Assembly: GCF_007692705.1 (NCBI RefSeq)
Contig: NZ_REBN01000224.1
Coordinates: forward strand, 1 to 40,408
Reading direction: 5' to 3'
Source of the DNA: Mongoliibacter sp.
Lineage (GTDB): Bacteria > Bacteroidota > Bacteroidia > Cytophagales > Cyclobacteriaceae
DNA: 40,408 nucleotides
In this document: one piece after another, positions 1-7,654 of the stretch
Numbering within the stretch: position 1 is the first letter of the stretch
Layout: the number at the start of each line of letters is the position of its first letter
Translations under genes and position numbers: made by a program
Notes under the pieces: model-generated
The model's database searches: none
What the model saw: the letters and a program-made list of their open reading frames with translations, nothing else
Told to the model about the DNA's origin: nothing

Positions 1-138
1 GCAGTTGACATTTTCAAAAAAGCCTCTGAAAAAAGTGAAGATGCAGACATCAAAAGATGGGCAAAAGATTCATTACCAATGCTGCAGAATCACCTTGACA
101 AATCTGTCAAACACAAAGAATTGACTAAAAATATATAA
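1..138 (+). CDS. C-terminal end of a DUF4142-type protein (partial)
   Basis: Only the last 45 codons are present; the start lies outside the window. The frame is open from base 1 to a TAA at 136-138. The visible tail is amphipathic and helical, with DIKRWAKDSLPMLQNHLDKS as its clearest stretch. The order (D/E)xxxxxFAxxxLPxLxxHLxxA resembles the end of DUF4142 proteins, which are secreted or periplasmic helical proteins of unknown function common in Bacteroidota. The family call rests on this short match alone, so it is tentative. A hairpin terminator follows about 50 bases downstream. Confidence 0.5.
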   Translation, partial: AVDIFKKASEKSEDADIKRWAKDSLPMLQNHLDKSVKHKELTKNI

Positions 139-189
139 ACTAAATTAAATTCCTGAACTCAATTAAATGTTCAAATAATATGAATCAAG

Positions 190-226
190 AAGCCTCCTAA
201 GCTCAAATGCTTTGGGGGCTTTTTTC
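190..226 (+). terminator. Rho-independent terminator after the DUF4142-type gene
   Basis: Arms 190-202 and 209-221 pair as AAGCCTCC with GGGGGCTT (one G-U type pair) plus an inner AAGC/GCTT pairing. The loop has six bases, and a run of T follows to 225. It lies about 50 bases after the stop at 138 and is oriented for the plus strand. Confidence 0.75.
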
Positions 227-452
227 ACTGGGATCTAAATGTAAATTAAACACAGATCCTCCATAATTTTTTATCTGCTTTTTTATCAATAAAAAATACT
301 TTTTTATAAATAGATAAGTATATTACTACGTATTTGTAAAAATTCTTTTTGGTCAAAGCACAGGTTTTGATTGAGAAAAAATCTTACTAAGAAAATAACA
401 ACCAACTCGTTTTTACCACTTATTTTCATTTTATCAACATTAATTTACAATT
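227..452. other. AT-rich non-coding stretch before the S8 protease
   Basis: No credible coding frame is visible. The stretch is very AT-rich and holds two close copies of TTTTTTATC near 269-288 and a TACGTATTTG near 327-336, which resembles but does not match the Bacteroidota -7 consensus TAnnTTTG. It probably contains the promoter of the protease gene, but I cannot place it with confidence. Confidence 0.4.
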
Positions 453-2012
453 ATGATGTGTTCAACCAAATTCAAATTTTCACAATTTTTTGTGATTATT
501 CTTTTGTTGTTATCAGCTTGTCATGACCAATTGGAAAGCATAGCTCCAATTGAAGATGCAATTACAGAAGAGGAGTCAAGCTTCAATCAGTTCAATTTTG
601 AAGAATTGGCTGATATGTCCGACTTTACCAATTTAAGAGAGGGTGACTTTACCGGTAGATTTTTAATCATCAGTAGAGGACAAAACCTGCCGAATAACTT
701 AGAGCGAAGCATTCAGCAAGCAGGAGGAGAATTAGTAAAAACTTTCCCTCAGATAGGTATAGCTGTAGCCGTAGCAAGGGCTGAAGACTTTCTTTCTCAA
801 GCAAAAAAAATCAACGGTATAGAGTCTATTACACCTGATTTGATTTTGCAATACACTAAGGAACCTGAAATCAGTGGTGAAGCATTAGTATTTGATGCTT
901 CTTTGACAAGGAGAGGAAATACCGCTTCTGCTGGAGCACCTTTTAATTATCAAGACGCATTCTTTGATGGCGTTCAGTGGGCTCCATCTTCCATCAATGG
1001 TCCTGCAGCTTGGGATGCAGGCTTTACCGGTAAAGGAGTTAGAGTTGCCGTAATTGATGGGGGTTTTCATTCAACTCATCAAGATCTTGCTCCAAATTTA
1101 GACATTGCAAGCTCAATTTCGACTGTACCCGGATTCAATTTTAATCAGGACGTAGGTACTTTCTGGCATGGTACACATGTCGCGGGCATTGTTGCAGCAG
1201 CTGGAAATGGTATCGTGGGAATAGCACCCGAGGCGACACTGATCGGTGTCAAAGCACTTCACGGAGGCTCGGGCGCCCTTGAATGGATATTGGAAGCTAT
1301 ACTTTATTCAGCCACACCCCTTACAGAAGGTGGAGCAGGAGCAGATATCATCAATATGAGCTTAGGAGCAACAATCGATTATAGAAACAATTGGGGTGAT
1401 AAAGGTTTCCGTGATTTTTTCAAAAATTTGCAAAAAACTTATGATAGAGCCACAAGATACGCTTATCAAAATGGCGTTACTGTAATTGCTTCAGCAGGTA
1501 ACGGCGGTACTAACTATGACGATGCTAAGGAATTTTTCCAACTTCCAGCACAAAACCAACACGTGCTTTCTATAAGCTCTACAGGTCCTACAGGTTGGGT
1601 ATTAGGAAATGATAATTTCACACAACCTGCCTATTACACCGATCATGGTAAATCTTTGGTAGATTTTGCTGCTCCAGGAGGGACGATAGGATTATTTGAA
1701 GTTGAGGGATTTGATGGTATTTGTACCTTAAATGGTACTAACTTAGAGCTTACGAGATTCTGTGAGTTATTTGATATGGTCATCAGCTGTAATGTAAACA
1801 ATAACTGGGCTTGGGCTCAGGGAACTTCTATGTCAGCTCCTGCCGCAGCGGGTGTAGCGGCATTAATCATTCAAGCCAACAAGGGTAAAATGTCTCCAGC
1901 ACAGGTAGCTGCAAGAATGAGACAATCTGCTACAGACTTGGGAAAATCTGGACAGGATGAATTCTATGGCCATGGATTTGTTAATGCTGCCAAAGCTGTA
2001 GGTTTAAATTAA
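453..2012 (+). CDS. Subtilisin-like S8 serine protease, lipoprotein
   Basis: A 519-residue secreted serine peptidase. Residues 1-23 form a lipoprotein signal ending LLLLSAC, so Cys23 is probably lipidated and the enzyme anchored in an envelope membrane. Residues about 65-135 look like an inhibitor-I9-type propeptide. The catalytic domain follows, with Asp202 (in VAVIDGG), His239 (in HGTHVAG), oxyanion Asn350 (in ASAGNGG) and Ser459 (in GTSMSAPAAAG). An insert just before the serine carries Cys424, Cys437 and Cys446. ATG codons at 453 and 456 are both possible starts; the difference is one residue. There is no Shine-Dalgarno sequence, as is usual in this phylum. The gene stands alone and ends in a strong bidirectional terminator. 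The family is certain; the substrate is unknown. Confidence 0.93.
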   Translation: MMCSTKFKFSQFFVIILLLLSACHDQLESIAPIEDAITEEESSFNQFNFEELADMSDFTNLREGDFTGRFLIISRGQNLPNNLERSIQQAGGELVKTFPQIGIAVAVARAEDFLSQAKKINGIESITPDLILQYTKEPEISGEALVFDASLTRRGNTASAGAPFNYQDAFFDGVQWAPSSINGPAAWDAGFTGKGVRVAVIDGGFHSTHQDLAPNLDIASSISTVPGFNFNQDVGTFWHGTHVAGIVAAAGNGIVGIAPEATLIGVKALHGGSGALEWILEAILYSATPLTEGGAGADIINMSLGATIDYRNNWGDKGFRDFFKNLQKTYDRATRYAYQNGVTVIASAGNGGTNYDDAKEFFQLPAQNQHVLSISSTGPTGWVLGNDNFTQPAYYTDHGKSLVDFAAPGGTIGLFEVEGFDGICTLNGTNLELTRFCELFDMVISCNVNNNWAWAQGTSMSAPAAAGVAALIIQANKGKMSPAQVAARMRQSATDLGKSGQDEFYGHGFVNAAKAVGLN

Positions 2013-2070
2013 GTTCAAAAACCAGAATTTTACAAATACAAAATAGTTGGTCAGTTTGATAATTGCCAGC

Positions 2071-2119
2071 AAAATCAAAAAGGGTTGTCTTTGATGAAAA
2101 GACAACCCTTTTTGATTTT
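2071..2119. terminator. Bidirectional hairpin terminator with a 22-bp perfect stem
   Basis: Arms 2071-2092 and 2098-2119 are exact reverse complements around a five-base loop (GATGA). The core pairs AGGGTTGTCTTT with AAAGACAACCCT, and the outer arms give an A-run on one side and a T-run on the other, so it can stop transcription from both sides. It lies between the convergent S8 protease (+) and M42 peptidase (-) genes. Confidence 0.88.
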
Positions 2120-2175
2120 AAAACCTTATTTTTCAAACCTAAACGAGGTCAGAAAAAGACCTTAAAGGTTAGGCG

Positions 2176-3228
2176 TTAATGACTCCAATCATACCCATCC
2201 ATATCTTCCAAACAAGCTTTTAATAAAAGAATACTATTGGCTATGTCTTCTTTATGAGCCATCTCAATCACTTGGTGTAAATGGCGGGTGGGGATTGAAA
2301 TCGCACCGGCTATAGCACCCTGCTTGCCCATACGCTGTACACCTGCTGTATCCGTACCCCCTGCGGTTAGTATTTCGGGCTGCCAAGTGATCTCATTTTT
2401 CGATGCAGTTTTTTTCATAAAATCCACCATCCTGTAATCACAGATTGTCATGCCATCCATAATTTTTATTGCAGTGCCTTTTCCAAGCTCTGTTATTTTT
2501 TCATGTGCTTGAGCTCCTGGTACATCATACGCAATAGTAGTATCTAAAGCTATTCCAAAATCAGGGTTAATTCCATGAGCAGCAACATTTGCGCCGCGGA
2601 TCCCCACCTCTTCCTGTACAGTAAAAGTTGCATAAACATCGTACGCAGGATCCTCAAGTTGCTTTAAGGTTTCGATGAGAATAAATACAGCTACCCTATT
2701 GTCAATAGATTTACAGTTGACACAATCACCCATTTCAATCAATTCCCTATCCCTTGTAATCGGATCACCTACATTGATGTATTTTTCTACCTCCTCTTTG
2801 GGCATTCCCATATCTATAAAAAAATCCGTTGTCTTGGGAAGCTTGGTCCTTTCTTCAGCTGACATGACATGAATAGGCTTACTTCCCATCACACCTATCA
2901 GGTCTTTTTTCCCGTGGACAATTACTCTTTGTGCGGTAAGGGTTTTGGGGTCAAAGCCACCCAAGGTATGAAAGCGAACAAAACCCTTATCATCTATATG
3001 GGTGACAATAAAACCAATCTCATCCATATGCGCGGCCACCATCACCTTTTGGGTATCCGGGCTTTTCTTTGATTTTTTAACAGCTATAACATTGCCCATA
3101 TTATCTGTTTTCACTTCATCCACCAAAGGGGTGACCAATTCGATGACCAGATCCCTGATACGTTTTTCATAACCAGGAGCTCCAGCTATCTCACAAATCT
3201 GCTTTAACAAGGCTACATTTACTTCCAT
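2176..3228 (-). CDS. M42 family metallopeptidase (glutamyl aminopeptidase/FrvX type)
   Basis: A 350-residue cytoplasmic aminopeptidase of the M42 family, whose members form large self-compartmentalised dodecamers that trim peptides from the N-terminus. The metal ligands and catalytic residues expected of the family are visible: His67 (in AAHMDEIGF), Asp176 (in SIDNRVA), Glu206-Glu207 (in VQEEVGIRG), Asp229 (in GIALDTT) and His318 (in PTRHLHQVIE). There is no signal peptide. Length is typical. It is transcribed alone: a terminator on the same strand separates it from the PurF-like gene upstream, and the 22-bp hairpin lies downstream. Substrate preference cannot be told from sequence. Confidence 0.93.
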   Translation of the reverse strand: MEVNVALLKQICEIAGAPGYEKRIRDLVIELVTPLVDEVKTDNMGNVIAVKKSKKSPDTQKVMVAAHMDEIGFIVTHIDDKGFVRFHTLGGFDPKTLTAQRVIVHGKKDLIGVMGSKPIHVMSAEERTKLPKTTDFFIDMGMPKEEVEKYINVGDPITRDRELIEMGDCVNCKSIDNRVAVFILIETLKQLEDPAYDVYATFTVQEEVGIRGANVAAHGINPDFGIALDTTIAYDVPGAQAHEKITELGKGTAIKIMDGMTICDYRMVDFMKKTASKNEITWQPEILTAGGTDTAGVQRMGKQGAIAGAISIPTRHLHQVIEMAHKEDIANSILLLKACLEDMDGYDWSH

Positions 3229-3251
3229 ATTTAATCAGTGATTTTTACTAT

Positions 3252-3291
3252 AAAAAAGACTTTCCCGCTTGATATAGCAATCAGGAAAGTC
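3252..3291 (-). terminator. Rho-independent terminator after the PurF-like gene
   Basis: Read on the minus strand, GACTTTCC (3291-3284) pairs with GGAAAGTC (3265-3258) around an 18-base loop and is followed by TTTTTTA. It lies about 45 bases past the stop of the PurF-like gene and before the M42 start, so the two genes are probably separate transcripts. Confidence 0.7.
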
Positions 3292-3336
3292 CTATAAATT
3301 GAATACTCAAGACTGGTTAACTTTTCCGGAATTGTA

Positions 3337-5220
3337 TTAATAAGCTCTGACTGCCTTTCCTTCCATAAAGTTAACAAACGCCCTATTCACAACGCGCATT
3401 CCTCCACTTGTTGGGAAATTACCCGTAAAGTACCAATCTCCCAAATGATCTGGAATACATTTATGTAAATTATCTGCTGTCTGGTAAATTACCTTTACTT
3501 CTGCTTGTATCTGATCAGTGGTAATGATCTCTGCAATTTTATCTGAAATTTCCTGATCTGTAAATGGCTCATATAGAAGTTTTACAAAATTATTTGAGGT
3601 ATTCTGATTGCTTTGACATTTCTCCAGTATCTCATCCATCAGGAAGTTCATCTTTCTTTCTTTAATGAGTGCAAGCGTTGCCCTGAATGCGATGAATTCT
3701 CTCATCTTAGACATATCAATTCCGTAACAATCAGGGAACCTGATCTGAGGTGCAGAAGAAACGATAATGATACGCTTGGGATTCAACCTGTCCAAAGTAG
3801 TCAGGATACTCTTTTCCAAAGTAGTACCTCTCACAATACTGTCATCAATGACCACCAAAGTATCAATACCCGAGCGGACTACCTCATAAGTAGTATCATA
3901 AACATTGGCCACCATCGCATCCCTGTCAGAATCATTTGTGATAAAAGTTCTCAACTTAACATCTTTACTGACAAGTTTTTCTACCCTGGGCCTAAAACTC
4001 AGCAAATCCTCCAAATCCTCTAAGTGTGGTTTTCCTTCAAGCAGCACTTCCCTTCTTTTAGCACTTAGGTAATCTTCCAATCCCTCAATCATACCCAAAA
4101 AAGCTGTTTCCGCTGTGTTAGGAATATAGGAAAACACTGTGTTTTTCAAGTCAAAATCAATGGCCTGAAGTACTTGAGGAATTAAAGCCCGTCCTAAAGC
4201 CTTTCTTTCTCGGTAAATATCAGGATCCGTACCTCTTGAAAAATAAATACGCTCAAAGCTACAGGATTTCTTTTCTCTGGCGGGCATGATTTCAAACTCT
4301 CCATATGAACCATCCTTATTGATCACCAAGGCGTGACCCGGCTGAATTTCTTTGATTTCTTTATAGTCTATGTTGAAAGCAGATTTGATGGCGGGTTTTT
4401 CAGAAGCGACCACCACAATCTCATCATCAGCATAATAATAGGCAGGTCTGATACCGGAAGGATCCCTCACTACAAAACTGGATCCATTCCCTATCAATCC
4501 GGCCATGGCATAACCTCCGTCAAAATCCCTGCAAGACCTTCTCAGTATTCTGGCTACATCCAATTCATCTTCAATAAATGCAGTTATCTGTTCATTACTG
4601 AAATCCTGCTTATACTTATCAAAAATCCTCTGGTTTTCCTCATCCAGAAAGTGTCCGATTTTCTCCATAACTGTCACCGTATCAGTTTTTTCCTTAGGAT
4701 GCTGCCCCAATTCAACCAATCTACTAAAAAGCTCTTCCACATTGGTCATGTTGAAGTTTCCTGCCATGACAAGATTTCTGCTTCTCCAGTTATTCTGTTT
4801 TAAAAAAGGATGACAGGTTTCAATACTGTTTTCGCCGTGAGTGCCATAGCGTAGGTGTCCAAGCCATACCTCTCCAGAAAACGCAATATTTTCTTTGAGG
4901 TATTCTGCATTGGTGAGGGCTGCATCCCCTCCATGCTTTTTGGCTTTTTTATATTTCTTGTGGATTTTATCAAAGATATAATTAACTGCCTGTGGTTCTA
5001 TGGACCTGTAACGGCTGATATATCTTGTTCCTGGTTTGGTGTTGATTTTGATATTGGCGACTCCTGCGCCGTCTTGTCCTCTGTTGATTTGCTTTTGCAT
5101 CAGGACGTATAGCTTATTTGGAGCATACAGGGGTGATTTGTATTTATCCAAGTAGTATTGAGGGTCTTTTCGAAGCCTCAACATGGCTATTCCACATTCA
5201 TGTTTGATCTGCTCACTCAT
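3337..5220 (-). CDS. PurF-like amidophosphoribosyltransferase, long form
   Basis: A 627-residue protein with the PurF layout: an N-terminal class II glutamine amidotransferase and a C-terminal phosphoribosyltransferase. The likely nucleophile is Cys9 (in HECGIAM), which would need removal of eight leader residues. Glutamine-site motifs are GHLRYGTHG (121-129), GNFNMTN near 154-160 and DGGYAMAGL near 234-242. The PRPP loop is VIDDSIVRGTT (457-467). It is clearly longer than usual PurF (about 470-510 residues), with an added segment near 180-220 and a longer C-terminus. The end carries YFTGNFPT, which recalls the CxxCFTGxYP end of PurF enzymes that bind a [4Fe-4S] cluster, but the cysteine pair is absent. 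It may be the purine-pathway enzyme or a paralogue; I cannot decide without the rest of the genome. Confidence 0.85.
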   Translation of the reverse strand: MSEQIKHECGIAMLRLRKDPQYYLDKYKSPLYAPNKLYVLMQKQINRGQDGAGVANIKINTKPGTRYISRYRSIEPQAVNYIFDKIHKKYKKAKKHGGDAALTNAEYLKENIAFSGEVWLGHLRYGTHGENSIETCHPFLKQNNWRSRNLVMAGNFNMTNVEELFSRLVELGQHPKEKTDTVTVMEKIGHFLDEENQRIFDKYKQDFSNEQITAFIEDELDVARILRRSCRDFDGGYAMAGLIGNGSSFVVRDPSGIRPAYYYADDEIVVVASEKPAIKSAFNIDYKEIKEIQPGHALVINKDGSYGEFEIMPAREKKSCSFERIYFSRGTDPDIYRERKALGRALIPQVLQAIDFDLKNTVFSYIPNTAETAFLGMIEGLEDYLSAKRREVLLEGKPHLEDLEDLLSFRPRVEKLVSKDVKLRTFITNDSDRDAMVANVYDTTYEVVRSGIDTLVVIDDSIVRGTTLEKSILTTLDRLNPKRIIIVSSAPQIRFPDCYGIDMSKMREFIAFRATLALIKERKMNFLMDEILEKCQSNQNTSNNFVKLLYEPFTDQEISDKIAEIITTDQIQAEVKVIYQTADNLHKCIPDHLGDWYFTGNFPTSGGMRVVNRAFVNFMEGKAVRAY

Positions 5221-5248
5221 TTGGGTCTGGGCGAATTATATGACAATG

Positions 5249-5256
5249 CAAAGGTA
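5249..5256 (-). promoter_or_regulatory. -7 element (TAnnTTTG) upstream of the PurF-like gene
   Basis: The minus strand reads TACCTTTG, an exact match to the Bacteroidota -7 consensus, 29 bases before the ATG at 5220. No clear TTG or TTTG at the -33 spacing is seen, so this is a candidate only. Confidence 0.4.
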
Positions 5257-5346
5257 CTTTTAATTTCAATGATTAGAAAAACCTTTTTGTAAATGGCACT
5301 ACACCCAAATTCGAAAAATAGTTTCCACCCCTCCCAAATAGTGGGT

Positions 5347-5862
5347 TTATTTTACTCCCACGACTTTTACATCTAAAAACGGCATCCATTCTTCTGCATG
5401 GCGTTCTGCGTAATTTGCCAAAAAGAAACCTAATGTAGGCCTAAAAGGAATGCTATTTAACTTCAATCCCATCTGTTCTGGACTTTTGTCCCCTTTCAGT
5501 ACATTGCACCTATGGCATGCAGTAACTAAATTCGACCAATTGGTTTTACCTCCCTTTGATTTGGGAATTACATGGTCAATTGTTAGCTGTTTTTTGGACC
5601 CACAGTATTGGCATTCGTTTCCATCACGACGAAATAGATTAGACCTATTTAAAAGCACCCCTTTGTAAGGGATATTTTTATACTCATTAAGTCTAATGAC
5701 AGCCGGATATTTAAATTCTTTAGAGACTGTCCTAACTACAAGTGTTTCGTAATGACTTAGGCAGCTTACTTTTTCTAAAAAAACAAGAACCAGCGCCTTT
5801 TGCACGTTGACAACGGCTATCGGACTATGATCCAGATTTAACACCAAAACACGCTTTTCCAT
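5347..5862 (-). CDS. HNH endonuclease family protein
   Basis: A 171-residue protein with a complete zinc-HNH domain: Cys84 and Cys87 (CQYC), Asp96-His97 (TIDHVIP), Asn111, then Cys116 and Cys119 followed by Asn120 (CHRCN). The N-terminal 70 residues form a separate domain starting VLVLNLDHSPIAVV, seen in chromosomal HNH proteins of Bacteroidota and Cyanobacteria. The C-terminus has ERHAEEWMPFL. Such proteins are assumed to be DNA nucleases, but the cellular role of this housekeeping type is not established. There are no restriction or phage genes beside it. It lies 54 bases after smpB on the same strand and may be co-transcribed with it. Confidence 0.88.
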   Translation of the reverse strand: MEKRVLVLNLDHSPIAVVNVQKALVLVFLEKVSCLSHYETLVVRTVSKEFKYPAVIRLNEYKNIPYKGVLLNRSNLFRRDGNECQYCGSKKQLTIDHVIPKSKGGKTNWSNLVTACHRCNVLKGDKSPEQMGLKLNSIPFRPTLGFFLANYAERHAEEWMPFLDVKVVGVK

Positions 5863-5916
5863 AGACCTCTAAGATAAAACTTTGATTGGAAAAACCTGTT
5901 GTTCAGTGAGAATGTT

Positions 5917-6384
5917 TTAAAACTTCATCCTTGCTAATTCTCTTTTTGAATCTTTTTCTTTAATACTTTGCCTTTTGTCATGGACTTTCTTTCCCCTCGC
6001 TAAAGCGATCTCAAGTTTTGCCAAACCTTTGTCATTCATGAAAATTCTGACCGGAATTATAGACAATCCTTTTTCCTCAAATTTGCTTTGAAGTTTTTCT
6101 ATTTCCTTCCGATTCAATAGCAGTTTTCTTTCACGTACTGCATCATGATTGTAACTCGCAGCCATAGAGTAAGGAGCAATATGCATCTGCTTGATAAATA
6201 GCTCTTCTTTTCTAAAAAAACAATATGCCTCAGTCAAGGAAACCTTGCCCTCTCTGATAGATTTAATTTCTGTCCCTTTCAAGACAAGACCTGCCACAAA
6301 AGTATCTATAAACTCAAATTCATAGCTGGCTTTTTTATTTCTTATATTGATATGCTTTTCAAATCTTTTTTTCTTGTCAGACAT
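5917..6384 (-). CDS. smpB: SsrA-binding protein SmpB
   Basis: A 155-residue basic protein that binds tmRNA and brings it to stalled ribosomes in trans-translation. Family features visible are the N-terminal NKKASYEFEFIDTFVAGLVL strand region, GTEIKSIREGKVSLTEAY, the LLLNRKEIEKL helix and IPVRIFMNDKGLAKLEIALA. The basic C-terminal tail starts GKKVHDKRQSIKEKD; this tail folds in the mRNA channel of the decoding site. Length is normal. The ssrA (tmRNA) gene itself is not seen in this window. The upstream space to tsaD is filled by a heptad-periodic repeat tract. Confidence 0.97.
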   Translation of the reverse strand: MSDKKKRFEKHINIRNKKASYEFEFIDTFVAGLVLKGTEIKSIREGKVSLTEAYCFFRKEELFIKQMHIAPYSMAASYNHDAVRERKLLLNRKEIEKLQSKFEEKGLSIIPVRIFMNDKGLAKLEIALARGKKVHDKRQSIKEKDSKRELARMKF

Positions 6385-6524
6385 GTATTCATCCTTTTAT
6401 AGTAAGAAACTAGTATGTCAACTCCTTACCAAATTAAAATTTGTCACTAAAACTACTCACCGCTTCCTTGCAAAAACATCAAATATTAAAATAATAAGGT
6501 CCTATTATAAATTACACCTATTCT

Positions 6525-6643
6525 CTTGATTCTTGCCTTCTCGCTTTTTACTTGTTTGCCCTTATTTCTTGATTTCTCTCACGCATCTCGGCTCTCAGCT
6601 CTCGTCTCTCGTCTCTAGTCTCTCGCTTCTTACTTCTCAGATC
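6525..6643. repeat. Degenerate 7-nt-period pyrimidine/purine repeat tract
   Basis: From 6574 to 6643 the plus strand divides into ten consecutive heptamers with the approximate consensus TCGTCTC. Examples in phase are TCGGCTC (6588), TCAGCTC (6595), TCGTCTC (6602 and 6609), TAGTCTC (6616) and TCGCTTC (6623). The last unit (6637-6643) includes the tsaD stop codon. A looser part with units such as TTCTCGC and TTTTTAC extends back to about 6525. The minus strand is correspondingly purine-rich (GAGACGA type). It carries no ORF of its own and no hairpin. I know of similar GA-rich degenerate repeats between genes in Bacteroidota but cannot name a defined family. Confidence 0.75.
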
Positions 6644-7641
6644 TTCATCCTTGCCTCAGGTACCACATCCAATCCACAAAACTCACCTTTCATATATTTA
6701 AAATGTGCGGCCATGGCAATCATAGCGGCATTATCTGTACAATACTCAAATTTCGGGATGTAAACCTTCCAACCATGTTTGTTTGCCAAAAGTTGCAGTT
6801 CCGCCCTTAATCCTGAATTTGCTGAAACACCACCTGCAATAGCAATATGATTGATTTTGTACAAATTTGCTGCTTTTTTCAACTTCTGCATCAGCATTTT
6901 GATCAAAGTAAATTGAATTGAAGCACATAAATCTGCTAAATTTTCTTGAACAAAATTCGGATTTCCTTTTAATTGATCCCTCAAAAAATAAAGAACTGCT
7001 GTTTTTATTCCTGAAAATGAAAAACTTAATCCTGGCATATCCGATACCGGAAAAGGAAAAGCTTTGGTGTTTCCTTCTTTGGCATATTTATCAATCAATG
7101 GGCCTCCAGGATATGGTAATCCTAATAGTTTCGCAGTTTTATCAAAAGCCTCTCCTACAGCATCATCCATCGTCTCCCCAATCACCTCCATGTCCAAATA
7201 TCCTTTGACTAAGACCAATTGTGTATGCCCGCCCGATACCGTCAAGCAGATAAATGGAAACTCAGGCTTGGGATCATCAATAAAATGTGCCAATATATGG
7301 GCCTGCATATGATTGATATCAATCAAAGGAATACCCAAAGAATAGGCAAAAGATTTCGCAAAGGATACACCCACCAAAAGAGAACCCATAAGGCCTGGTC
7401 CTTTAGTGAAGGCAATAGCAGACAGTTCATTTTTGGAAATCCCGGAGTTTTCTATCGCTTCATGTACTACAGGAATAAGATGTTGCTGATGAGCCCTTGA
7501 AGCAAGCTCAGGAACTACTCCACCATATTTTTCGTGTACTGATTGCGTAGCGATAATATTATTAAGTATTTTGCCGTCAGAAATTATCGCTGCGGACGTT
7601 TCATCACAAGATGATTCTATAGCCAGAATATTGATTTTCAT
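6637..7641 (-). CDS. tsaD: tRNA N6-adenosine threonylcarbamoyltransferase TsaD
   Basis: A 334-residue TsaD/Kae1 family protein. With TsaB and TsaE it transfers the threonylcarbamoyl group to A37 of ANN-decoding tRNAs. The ASKHA fold is evident from ILAIESSCDETSAAI at the N-terminus. The metal-binding HxxxH motif is His111/His115 (HMQAH). Also visible are SGGHTQLVLV, DDAVGEAFDKTAKLLGLPYPGG, IAGGVSANSGLR and the Asp in YCTDNAAMIA. Length is normal. Its start is only 13 bases from the start of tamB on the other strand, so its promoter must lie within the tamB coding sequence. The stop codon falls inside the heptad repeat tract. Confidence 0.97.
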   Translation of the reverse strand: MKINILAIESSCDETSAAIISDGKILNNIIATQSVHEKYGGVVPELASRAHQQHLIPVVHEAIENSGISKNELSAIAFTKGPGLMGSLLVGVSFAKSFAYSLGIPLIDINHMQAHILAHFIDDPKPEFPFICLTVSGGHTQLVLVKGYLDMEVIGETMDDAVGEAFDKTAKLLGLPYPGGPLIDKYAKEGNTKAFPFPVSDMPGLSFSFSGIKTAVLYFLRDQLKGNPNFVQENLADLCASIQFTLIKMLMQKLKKAANLYKINHIAIAGGVSANSGLRAELQLLANKHGWKVYIPKFEYCTDNAAMIAMAAHFKYMKGEFCGLDVVPEARMKI

Positions 7642-7654
7642 TGCAGATTGATCC

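Noticed and set aside
4333-4803. 156-codon plus-strand frame inside the PurF-like gene
   Set aside because: It is antisense to conserved amidotransferase motifs and its composition is that of a shadow frame.
5221-5346. Possible hairpin after the HNH gene
   Set aside because: The arms around CCCAC and GGTGG pair poorly and no clean stem with T-run results.
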